From Amphibalanus amphitrite (Eukaryota > Arthropoda > Thecostraca > Balanomorpha > Balanidae), in NCBI RefSeq assembly GCF_019059575.1, contig NW_024882038.1, forward strand, positions 186,001 to 250,000: a stretch of DNA of 64,000 nt. Direction: 5' to 3'. Shown piece after piece: positions 37,941 through 47,708 of the stretch. Position 1 is the stretch's first letter. The number at the start of each line of letters is the position of its first letter. The notes beneath the pieces were generated by a model. It saw nothing but the letters and a program-made list of their open reading frames with translations, was not told the DNA's origin and ran no database searches. The translations under genes and the position numbers were made by a program.

Positions 37941-39159
37941 TGTCGTCGGTGCTACAACGCACCGTGAGCCTCCGACGGAAGATGCGGGGCAAGACACGAG
38001 ACGAGGGGATGAAGACGGGCTGGCTGTACCGCGGTCAGCGCGGGCCGCTCTACGATACAGTGCCCCGACCCAGCTCCGCCGACCAGACACAGGTGCTGCC
38101 ACGTCGCGGCCGCAGACGGAACTACGGCGTCACCAAACTGCCGCCAGAGGACAGGGCAGTCGAGGACTGTGTGTCGCGTTTCGCTGAGCGATATGGACCG
38201 GTGTCGGTAAATGGAACGATGCCACATCCACCTGTGGATTCGATATGGGTCGGTCCACCGCGTAAAAGCTGGCATGGGGATGATTCATACTCGCCACATG
38301 AGGACTCGCTCGACCGAGGCGACACCTATGATAATGCCTTCTATGACGGCGATGGTAGCGTCATCTACAATCCCAGCTACACGGAAACCTTGCCAAAGCC
38401 TGGTGCTGCCATCTACGCCGACTCCGGGGCTACCACGCAAGTTTACGTGAATGGGGTCCACGTGCTATGTATGAACAATGAGCCCTATAACGAGCGAAAT
38501 ATCGACGAGGAGATCGCTGCACGATCTCGAGACGCTCCTGACGAGCCCCCGTACGCCCAGCCCCGCAAACTAGCACAACGAGACCTCTGTAACAACTGGA
38601 TCGGACGGGAATCGAGCCCTCGGCGGCGCAGTCATAGCCCGGAGCCAGAGCCGGTGCTGGGACCAGAGCCGGAGCCGGGCTACTGTGTCATGGTACCGGT
38701 GCGCACCCCCTGCCCCGCCTACCGTCCCCCTCCAGAGGTCACTGTGTCCTCCCACCGACCTGTGACGTCATCCAACTGCTCCCCCGCCTCCTCCGACCTG
38801 CCACCGCTGACGTCACAGTCTCCACCGATGACGTCACATACTCAACTAGCCTCATTACCACACGAGCCTTCAAACACCCCAGCGGATTCCTACGCCTGCC
38901 TGCGACGAAGTTACACAAACTTCTACACGGAGGACGAGCTACGAGGGTTGGTGGACAGTTCCGATCGAGACACCATCCCTCGCGGAGGTGACAGTAGGCG
39001 TGACAGCGGTGGCAGCGGTGACAGCAATGACAGCGGGGGCGGACAGCGCAGGAAGCCGGGGGTGGCCTCTGGACGCTGGGCGGCCCGACTCCGTGAGGGC
39101 AGCTACGCCAGGAGGAAGGCCAGAACTCGCAGCGTCGATAGGGCTGTTGGAACGGACAG
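37941..39159 (+). CDS. Large internal exon, Ser/Pro/Arg-rich protein
   Basis: The acceptor TTTTTCTCCTTTGTTCCAG is at 37922-37940 and the donor ACAG|GTGAGG is at 39160. Between them 405 codons are open, with G/C-ending codon preference, by far the longest open frame in the window. The exon starts with two bases and ends with two bases of split codons. The product begins with a basic stretch (SSVLQRTVSLRRKMRGK) and contains tyrosine-rich acidic patches (DTYDNAFYDGDG, VIYNPSYTET), an EPEP repeat (SPEPEPVLGPEPEPG), a Ser/Pro/Thr-rich middle and a basic, Ser/Gly-rich end (RKARTRSVDRA). No enzyme domain, signal peptide or membrane segment is visible. It looks like an intrinsically disordered part of a cytoplasmic adaptor or scaffold, with possible phosphotyrosine and SH3 sites by inference. 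I do not recognise the family. Confidence 0.85.
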
Positions 39160-39512
39160 GTGAGGCGATATGAAAGGGAAATAAGTTATAATTGAGATAT
39201 TTTTCTTATACCATTCTGTTACTGAGGTATTCAAATTCAGCCAATCATATTTTATCAACTTTAACTGCATGCTCCTCATGGCCGTTTTTCATTTCTGATG
39301 TTGTCATGTTCCTTTTTGGCAGGCTAGGTTACTTTAGTGCAGTCGTTCGTAGCGGACAAAATGAGATTTCCGACAAGCAAAGATAGTACGTTTTATACTG
39401 CTTTGAAAATAAAATGGGATATGAATAATGGTGAAGAACTTACCAACAACAAACGATGAGATCGAACCAATCAGTGTCTATGGAGTTAATATGTCTCTAT
39501 TTTCCTCCTCAG

Positions 39513-39622
39513 GAGTTCGGAGGAGTGTCCGGAGGAGGCCGGTCTGAGGAGGAGGAGGCGGTCCGGGTCAGCCGAGCCGTGCCAATGCTCGGCCTGCTCC
39601 GAGGAGCACTCCTCACTGTCAG
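39513..39622 (+). CDS. Internal exon, 110 bp
   Basis: The acceptor CTATTTTCCTCCTCAG (ending 39512) and donor CAG|GTCAGT (39623) flank 110 bases. Joined to the previous exon (which ends with AG, giving AGG, Arg) the frame reads SSEECPEEAGLRRRRRSGSA then EPCQCSACSEEHSSLS without a stop and ends in phase 1. The run of five Arg and the Cys cluster CQCSAC are the only notable features; a metal-binding role cannot be claimed from three Cys. The intron separating it from the 37941 exon is 353 bp. A (TC)n microsatellite begins 31 bp after the donor. Splice quality and phase agreement make this likely real. Confidence 0.7.
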
Positions 39623-39651
39623 GTCAGTCTTCAGAGGAGGAACGTACGAAC

Positions 39652-39653
<2 letters not shown>

Positions 39654-39722
<69 letters not shown>
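39654..39722. repeat. (TC)n microsatellite
   Basis: About 69 bp of nearly pure TC repeat, close behind the donor of the 110-bp exon and therefore intronic in the proposed model. Confidence 0.95.
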
Positions 39723-40121
39723 GGTCTCAAAGAAGAGCACTAGCCTCTTCTAAGTAACTCTAGAATCTGAATGCCGACTAAGCCACCAGTTTCAGTCGCT
39801 GAACAACCCTAGCGCTCCCTCTAGGCTAGAGGCTCAAGCCGATCTTTACCTTAGCTTCGGATGGCTCTCACTAGGTGGCAGTAAATATCACCCATTTTCG
39901 AGCTACCGATGCGTCAGTACGGTCATTAGGGTCAGGTATGTGCGTCATAGGGAGGTCAGCAGAGGCCCTGTTATGTGAATCATTAGCTCACATGATGACC
40001 AGTTGGCTTCCACTACGAGCGGAGAAACTAGAGCGACTGGCCGGCAGTTCCTATGGACAATGGACAGTCGATAGGGCAACGAGGTATTTACAGTGGTTGG
40101 TGAGTGGCTAAGGCTTTAGCC

Positions 40122-40287
40122 CATAGGCAGCGGAACGGGGAGGCCGGAGGGCACCGGGGCATCGTGCCCCCTGGCCCTTTGATTTTGGCATTTTAACATT
40201 AGCCCTATGGGCGTTGCATGGAAAGAATGGGACCAAAAGTCGGCAGTGCCCCCCCCCCCCTCAATTGAAGGTGTTCCGTCGCTGCCG
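40122..40287. mobile_element. Short hAT-like MITE, copy 2
   Basis: A 166-bp element homologous to the one at 4612-4768. The ends are CATAGGCAGCGGAAC and GTTCCGTCGCTGCCG. It is flanked by a perfect 8-bp target duplication, CTTTAGCC (40114-40121 and 40288-40295). The interior has the shared phrase TTTTAACATTAGCCCTATGG and a long C-run at about 40249-40260. It is non-coding. In the proposed gene model it lies in an intron. Confidence 0.88.
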
Positions 40288-40295
40288 CTTTAGCC

Positions 40296-42864
40296 GAACT
40301 TCTGGAAGATTTTTGTATGCATCCCACAGCTACAGATTTATATCTTTTCTGCGATTTCTTTGATTTGCTCTCCGCTTTTGCTGGGTCAAGGTCCTTTATT
40401 CGGACTAATAAGCAATGTAAAGGCCGCGTACAGGGACGGGAAGATAAGGTTGGCATTTGGTTCGAAAACGGTCGGTGCACTCCAGCTTCGACTTGACCCC
40501 TGCCTCTCGCGCTGTTTTGGATAGACTTTTGAACAGTTCGATGGCCAGTAGTCGTCCGGCGGAGGGTATGCTCCTTTGAACCGCCCTCCACGGGTTGTCT
40601 GTGAGGTCAGTCGCCAGTTCGTGCAGGGAACTGGATTAGATGGTGAAGCTGGATGAAAAAAAACAGCTGGTTCTGATGGTGAAGACTAAGAGGACGGATC
40701 ATTCGGTTTACTTCATTTCACTCCTAATTTGTATTCAGATTCGGTTCAGCTGGTTATTGGCCTGCTTGTTTTCCGGCCGATCAGCTTCCGAGTATATGCT
40801 TTGCATTTGTGATTTGCACTGCACCTGCCCATCTCGATATTCACGGCGTTTTTGAGACTGTGACCGCGAATCTAAACTTTTGGAGATCACTCTTCTTTTT
40901 CATCCTCACAGCCAACCCATTTCCATTAATCTTTCCATAATCGATCTCCGGTAAGAAATCTGATCAACGTTTCGGAAGCCATTCGACGAGCCCAACAATC
41001 GTCTCCGCTCTTTCCACCACTCTCACCCACCTCCCACTCTACCTATCATCCTATCCCCCCTCTTCCCTCCCATTCTCTCTTGGTCCACTCATTTGTCCTT
41101 CGCCCTCCTCCTCGCTCTCTCCTCATTTCCTCCTCTCTCTACCCTCTGTCCACCGGGCCCGGTCGGGAGCACCAAGGGTGTAATTTGTTCACATTCCAGC
41201 CGGAGAGCGACCTTACGGTCGGTGCGGCGGGCCGGTCGGCCAACGCACCTCGGCCCATTTGCATACTGAGGGTGCCCGTCGAGCACGGGCGGTGGCAGCC
41301 GAGAAAAATACGGGGAGATGCTCCTAGTGTGGGCTGTAGTCCTCGGGAGTTGTACCTATAAGAAACACATGGGCGAAATTTCAAGTCTGTTCGTATCGAT
41401 TTAGCGGATGTATTGTCTTGGAACTTTCGATGGATTTTAATCGGAACATGATCGCTATTTGTCGATATTTGTATTAACCATCGAACTACTTGGTTCAAAA
41501 AGGCTGATCATAACTGCACCATTCCGTCATTTCCATCCTCAGGATAGTCAAAGCCTTCTCCTCCATGCCTCAACCCATCTTATGCGGGAAGCTCCCATAT
41601 AGCCGAATAGCCGTATAGCCGTATAGCCGAATAACTACGCATCGAATATTATTGGCTTGACTAAGACTTGTTCCAGCATAATTAGGTAGTGTGAATGCAA
41701 GCAATGTGACTGCAGTTATTCAAATGTTACGCGGTCATAGCATGTCAGCGAGCTATCAGGTCAGGCTTTCCCGTAAGGTATCTTCTTCTGTAACTGTTCG
41801 GACTTTCAGCGAAACATCCCCAGGGCAAATGTCTAAGGAAGCATCTAAATTGACCAGAAAATGGAGCCTGTCTCGTTCGACAGCATTCCTTCCGTCTCAG
41901 TACTTAGGAACCGGCGTCTGTTGGCTGACGGCACATTCCCCTGTCTCAGAGCCGCGCTTAGTTGAGGATCCAGACGAGCGCGTTCAGTGATGAGACGTGG
42001 TCTGTAGGTTGGAGGAATGTTTGTGACCCGTGCCTCGATTATATGCTCCACTTAACGACGGGACAGGGGCGCAAACAGGAAGGGATTTTCGAGGAGAAAG
42101 AAGAAGATTGAGAGATATCTGTACGGTAACCATTGTAGCTTTTCTATAAAGTTAGAAGGTCGAGTTTATCCTCACTTCAATAGATGCAGGATGGATAGGT
42201 CTGTAGTTCGATGGCATAAACAAGCCCAGATGTCAGAACATTTCAGCACATTTTCAAACGTCGTCTTCTTAGAGGAACGAACAACTCCCAACAGCCCAGC
42301 CATCACCACATGCCCGCACTGATGAACCTCGCTAATCATGTGACCCACAGCTACGTCACTTCCTCCCTGCTCTCTCCCTCTCTCCTCCCTCTCCCCGGTC
42401 ATCGGGAGACCACCCACACCGCCTGTCCCACGACAATCAACCCATTGAGCGTGAGAGACCTGTCACCAGCGCTTCCTCACCGGCCCGGAGTCCTCAATTG
42501 AGGACACCCCCGAGGGCAGAACTGAGTCGGAGGAGTGTTGAGAATTCGCGAGGACGATCGATAGTTTCGGAGAGTTTTGGTATTGGCGAGCTCAATGAAG
42601 GATTTCTTAGGCATTATAAGGGTCAGGCGCGGCTTATACCGGTATACGAGAAGTGTGAAATTTGTGGTGTGACTACAAAGTACAAGCAGTTTCAGATGAC
42701 TACTAAGGGTTTTGAGATGACCACAGAAGGCTACAAATAGCGTTAGTCATGAGTTTAAATCACCGTTATGAGTTCAATGAACAATCCCCTCTCAAGGTAT
42801 TTGAATAACGGCAACTCTAGATAATATCAGGGTGTTAACAGATCAACCAAACCGATGACTACAG
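40296..42864. other. Intronic stretch, no firm exon
   Basis: A short tandem repeat of ATAGCCG(A/T) units lies at about 41598-41632, and C/T-rich sequence at about 41000-41140. At about 42391-42740 one frame is open (containing PVTSASSPARSPQLRTPPRA and ending GYK-stop), with a pyrimidine tract ahead of it at 42361-42396. It has no clear donor, so it is at most a possible alternative 3' exon and is not called. Confidence 0.35.
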
Positions 42865-43092
42865 ATGACTTCGGACAGCCCCCCAGGACCTCGCCTTTTT
42901 CTCACTTCGGGCCAACCCCAACCAGCCTAACGCCTTCTCCAGTCTCCACCCAGCCCGCTTCCTGTTCCTCGGGCCACCACGAGTTCACATTCCGCTGGAG
43001 TGAAAACAAGCCCGTTTCGACATCTGGTGGACAACAGCTGCCTCCTCCGCGGCGGCCGTTAACAATCAGTGCACGAGTTACATCTGTTCAAG
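42865..43092 (+). CDS. Candidate internal exon, Ser/Pro/Thr-rich
   Basis: From an AG at 42864 (ACTACAG) to a donor-like CAAG|GTCAGG at 43093, 228 bases are open in one frame: DFGQPPRTSPFSHFGPTPTS, then a Ser/Pro/Thr-rich run and HHEFTFRWSENKPVS. The exon would start with two bases and end with one, exactly what is needed between the phase-1 end at 39622 and the two-base start at 59758. The composition resembles the large exon. Against it, the acceptor lacks a pyrimidine tract and the surrounding frame continues open into the CpG-rich promoter block, so it may be chance. Confidence 0.33.
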
Positions 43093-43589
43093 GTCAGGGT
43101 CAGTTCGCGCGCGCTCCGGCGCCGTTTGCGCGCGCCCCGACGCGAGCGGCGTGGTTGCCGGTCGCCGCCTTGTCCACGTCAGGGACACGCGGTGGGGTGA
43201 GGGGGGGGGGTCTAATTGGCCCCGATTGGAGAGACAGTTCTTACACCGCAGCCAGGTCCAGGTGTAGGATGAAGGTCGCTGGCCCCGTCCCGAGATGGCG
43301 ATACGATCTGAAAATAGAGGGTTTCTCCGGTCGAGGGCCTGATTTGGTCAGGAAGGTACGGTGGTTGTGCGACTTTTTACGTGTTTGGTGGGGAGCTAAG
43401 CCTGCTTTAGCAACACGAAAGAAGAGAGCGGGATAAACCTATTTGCGGTGAGGAGATTCGTGCGGAGAAATTAACGAAATGATTACGTCACGTGGCAGAG
43501 TTCGTGGCCTGATCACGAATCACGAAACAATTCGTTTTCTCACTGTTGAATTTTGAGTTGGGTGTAGAACAGGTGAAGCAGCCTCGAAG

Positions 43590-43916
43590 TCATGTCGAAA
43601 GGTCATAAATCTGGTTCACCCCTACAGCGGGCTACACCCCTGCCCCTCCCTTCTTCCAGCCCTGCATCCGCCTCTGTCATTCCAGCGACGCATCGCCCGG
43701 AGCGGCGCCGGTGCTGCCGCCTGGTGTCAGCTCCGGGAAGCTCGGCTGGCAGCCGCGGCGCGGAGCCAGTGGTGCTAGCGCCCGGCCGCCGGCAGTGCGT
43801 TGGAGTCTCCGAGTGTTTTGTGCGCGGGTGAGCGCGCTCCCCAGCGTTAGGGGATATGTGAGCGTTTTGCGCGAGCGCCAACAGCGCCGCGCCAGTGTTT
43901 GGAAGTGTAGGAAGAT
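43590..43916 (+). promoter_or_regulatory. CpG-rich promoter/leader of isoform B
   Basis: The block leading to the start at 43917 is GC- and CpG-rich (densest about 43680-43890). It contains an upstream ATG at 43592 whose frame closes at the TGA at 43829-43831, before the main start. No TATA box is visible. The abrupt composition change, the adjacent start exon and the upstream frame fit a broad, TATA-less promoter plus 5' leader. A transcription start cannot be placed by eye. Confidence 0.5.
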
Positions 43917-44007
43917 ATGGCCACACTGGGCCTGTCCAAGGTGTTCATTCTGGATAAATATTTCACCGAACTGCAGAAGTTTTGGGACACGGAGCGCAAA
44001 TTGCAAG
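43917..44007 (+). CDS. First coding exon, isoform B (amphipathic N-terminus)
   Basis: ATG at 43917 in context AAGATATGG (G at -3, G at +4). An in-frame TAG at 43908-43910 closes the frame just upstream, so this is the first usable Met. Thirty codons follow, starting MATLGLSKVFILDKYFTELQ and ending WDTERKLQ. They are followed by one base and a consensus donor, CAAG|GTGAGTCAG, at 44008. The residues form a helix-like pattern with a hydrophobic/aromatic face (VFIL, YF, FW), unlike random sequence. The exon ends in phase 1, matching the two-base start of the exon at 59758, which would continue D-TASSNEAATLHQRL. The family was not recognised. It is most simply an alternative start of the same gene as the 37941 exon, but it could equally begin a separate gene. 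Confidence 0.72.
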
Positions 44008-46023
44008 GTGAGTCAGTGGAATTTTATGGTGATGCTAAGCGCTGACGCTTACGAAAATATAAGAGTAACATTCATAAGGATAGCATGATCATAAATCATG
44101 AGTCTGAGTGCTCCCCAGAATTATTTCGTCCATAACACCGCTCAACTTTTGTCACCACTTATTTTGCATCCTTCGCCTATTAGCTTATATGAATCTTATG
44201 CCTTCCTCTATTCCTGGCCCATTTACTGTCTTTCCCACTGCACTAGCGGCACCGTTTTCCAGTCAGTTTCACTCGTATATTCGTCCCTCCTGCCCCCAAT
44301 GTCACCTTGTCACTCCTCGCACCACGTGTTGACAGCCAGCCCCCTCCCTCCCCCCTACCGCACGAATCATCATCCACCTTCGTGGATCGGGAAGCCGTAG
44401 GTTCACTTCATCAGATCTCCTGTCGGATCAGTACGTGGGAGGTGTTGATTGGAATTCACTTCCCTGTCAGTCGGCCGATCGAGAGAAGTCCGAGATTGAA
44501 GAAGAGAGATCACCGCCCAGTGCCTATCAATGAAGAGATGATTTTGATGAAAGGCCCCAATCAGAAGTTAATTAGGGAGTAGGTAATGCGTTCTCGGAGG
44601 TGCCTGTACATAAGTTTGCTTCCCGTCCAAGTGTGTAATTTGACTGATCTTGGTGCTGGATATTGCGTTGTCTACAAGCGCTCTCGTTCCGATTTTGCAT
44701 GCAGCATCATTGCTCGTATGTTTAAACGCCACTTCATGGTAAGACATCGTACGTCCTTACCTGATGTTTCGTTCTACGTAAGTCTGCGTCAGCGTATTTA
44801 GTCATCATGCGTGATATTTGCTTCTTCCAGCTAAATGCGTCATTGCTAAACTGAACCTTACTCAATAGCTGTCAATGTCTACGCATAAAAGCAGCTCTGC
44901 TTTATTATTCCCTGGCGATTTTGGTTACTGATCACTGATCAGTCATTATAACGACATCTTTTCCAGCACAGTCTTTTAAGTTGCGCAATAGCAAAATGCG
45001 TCATTCTACGACACAGAGAATCACACCAGCACTGTCTCAATCAAGGAGCTGGAATGTTTTCTCAAATGCCTGCATAATGTAAACTTAAGATCAGTAACGC
45101 TTCTGTCACAACCTCTGAGAGACCTGACATGAAGTTTCAATTCAGTCGACCCTTTGCACCCTCATTATCAGTGTTTCGCTGTTGGAGGAGACCGTTGACC
45201 TCACCAAAACGACGCAGCTAGCTCGTGGAATGTCACTCGGGTTACAACCCGCGATAAATACTCAGCGAATTGCCACATCACTACATGGGTGTTTGAGCCC
45301 AATGAACACGACATTACATAGTGCAGCTGTTCATGAGGAATGAACGATACACGTCTGAGAACATCTCAGCAGCTTTTCATGAGGAATGGCCGCATGCATC
45401 AAAACAGCTGTTTATGTGGATGAACGGGGTAGTACTGAAGATGTTCACTAGAAAGTAAGAAAACAATAAACCACCGCATCTTTCCGCTTGAAATCCATAC
45501 TATACCACTACGACTACTCGCTGAGAGGAAACACCTTAGTTGCCCCAGTTGTTTGCTACAATAAGTAGTATAGTTGCTCACGTTTCTGGACAAGGAATCA
45601 CCGCAGCTGTCCACGAGACTCGCTCTGTCCAAAAATAACATGTCACTGTCCTGTGACCTCACCTGACCTCACGTGACCTCACGTGACCCGTGGGTAACCT
45701 GACCGCTACTCACGGCGTGAAATGACCCCGGCCGCTATAGAGGTCACGTGGTTGACCTTTGATGAGCGCGCCGCCGGGCTGAACGATCATCTGTCGCATG
45801 GTGTGACCGATGGGTGGTGTTGTAGGTCAGCTTACTTCAGGTTTCCGATACAACTTAGTAGCTGACTTTGCTGGTGAATGTTCTTTTGGTTGGTATTTCT
45901 TATCTGATGAGATGTGTTATGACGCAACAATACTCACCAATATTTTACCTTGCTTTGATATTTATTTAGAAGTCATATGCCAACAGGAGATGTCGACATA
46001 AAGCAGTTTTGGATGTTGATTAC
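44008..46023. other. Intronic stretch, no gene seen
   Basis: A C/T-rich portion lies at about 44150-44370 and a short array of 10-bp TGACCTCACG-like units at about 45653-45690. No exon or element is supported. Confidence 0.4.
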
Positions 46024-46193
46024 GGGTTTGTTCCAGTCGCACTTCCTAACACCTCTTAACTCCTCCAAGACTGCTTCCCTGTTCCAGTGGCAGCTCTAGC
46101 CCCTACAAAGCCAAGGAGGGCCCTGCTCCAACCTCCTCTATCTTGCTCTTGGAGGAGTTTAGAGGCGTTAGGAAGTGCGACTGGAACAGACCC
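46024..46193. mobile_element. Foldback/MITE element with 45-bp inverted arms
   Basis: The left arm, GGGTTTGTTCCAGTCGCACT continuing to CTCCTCCAAGA, is matched in reverse complement by the right arm ending CGACTGGAACAGACCC, with a few mismatches. The spacer is about 75 bp. TAC on both sides (46021-46023 and 46194-46196) may be a 3-bp target duplication. It is non-coding. The superfamily is unassigned. Confidence 0.65.
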
Positions 46194-46855
46194 TACGTCT
46201 TCTTTTTCACTCGACAATGCAAAGTGTGGAGCGTATCGGGCTTTACCTGTACCTTTCTATTATGAAAACTTGATCTGGATTTCAATCTACCCACTTTTTA
46301 GCTCAACGTTCATGAGTTGTGGGCTGCCAGTCGCCTTGACCCTCCTATACCGCGTGGCCGGGGCATTTCCGAAGGCAGCTCAATCCCGGCTTACCGCTAC
46401 AAAGCCCCGTCGCAAGATGGCTTTCAAAGCCACCTGTGCAGCCAGCGATGCGCGCCTGTCTGCACATTGTACAAGATCATAATTCACGATCATTTTTGTT
46501 ATTTATTTCGTTTTATTTCGTCGAAAAAAACTTTGAAAAAATGTTCGTCAAGTTATGTCTGTCCGCTTCCTTGTCGGGAGATTTGAACTGCGATTGGTGG
46601 CTGGATTGTTATCTGCCCTCTGATTGGGCAGCGTCTCGTTGATCCTGCTCGTGTGACAGCAGTTGACGGCTGCGGTTTGAACTCGAGTCCGGTGGTCGGT
46701 GCACAAAGGCTGCGACAATAGATGACGACGGTCATCTTTGGGTTCATAGTTACTAGGAATTCGTCAGAGTGCGGCTGTGGTGACGTGGTTTCATAGCCAG
46801 ACGTCAGGAAGTCGGATGATCCTCCTTATCTAATCGGTCAATTTGGTCAGTATTT

Positions 46856-46925
46856 TCAGCATTCTCTTAAAAAAGCAAAGTGCAGGTTTAGCATTCTCTT
46901 AAAAAAAGATGCCAAGTGCAGGTGC
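46856..46925. repeat. Tandem duplication of about 35 bp
   Basis: CAGCATTCTCTTAAAAAAGC followed by AAAGTGCAGGTT recurs immediately downstream as AGCATTCTCTTAAAAAAAGA followed by TGCCAAGTGCAGGTG. It is an imperfect two-copy tandem repeat. Confidence 0.75.
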
Positions 46926-47015
46926 AATTGGAATATTGACTTCCCCTGAAAGTTATGTTTTCAAAGAACACGAAATCACTAACTGATAATTTCGTCGTTT
47001 TAGACTTCAAAGACT

Positions 47016-47048
47016 TCAGGACCTTTGGCCTGTGGCCAAAGGTCCTGA
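47016..47048. repeat. Perfect 15-bp hairpin with 3-nt loop
   Basis: TCAGGACCTTTGGCC, loop TGT, then the exact reverse complement GGCCAAAGGTCCTGA. Its stability and tiny loop are terminator-like, but in a eukaryotic intron its role is unknown. It is too short for a canonical miRNA precursor. Confidence 0.85.
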
Positions 47049-47680
47049 AAAAATAGGCCCCCAGAAAACGTTTCATGCTCCCCTTACATAATCTCTCAGC
47101 TACCAAAGCGTCTCTCATGGTCATCCTGAAGTCTTCCACAGTCTTTCACAATCACCTACAGCTCCAGCGATGTCCTGCAGTCTCCCACAGCCCTCCACAG
47201 TCCTCACAGTCTCTCATATACCACCCACAGCCCCACTCAGCACGCATTGTCCGCCGGCCGAACCCACACACGGAGTCTGTCTGTCGTCAGCAGACACCAG
47301 ACAGCCCAGACAGCCCAGACGGTGGTGTACCCGTCTGACTGCAGAGGATTAGGGTCACCGCCAGACGCGCGCCATGGGTGTAGACTGTAGAGCCTTGGTG
47401 GGGCTGCAGCGAAAGATTCACGACATGGTCATGGGCTATATGAGGCTCTTTTCCCACGTTACCTGTTTGAGAAATAGGGAAGACGAAAGTGAGATTTTAA
47501 CTGTTTACAAACTCATTATGAACTTGTGATGAGCAGCACTTGTGATTATTTTGTTACATAACTGTTTTTTTATCTATGAAGTCGATAAAAATGTTCAATA
47601 TGTCATGAGAAATAATGCACAAAGCAGCTTTCACATTTTAACAATATAATGTTGACATAAAATACAAGCAATAAGTATTC

Positions 47681-47708
47681 TCGTGTCAAAGCTAATGCTT
47701 TGACACGA
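47681..47708. repeat. Perfect 12-bp hairpin with 4-nt loop
   Basis: TCGTGTCAAAGC, loop TAAT, GCTTTGACACGA. An exact inverted repeat with no other structure around it. Confidence 0.85.
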
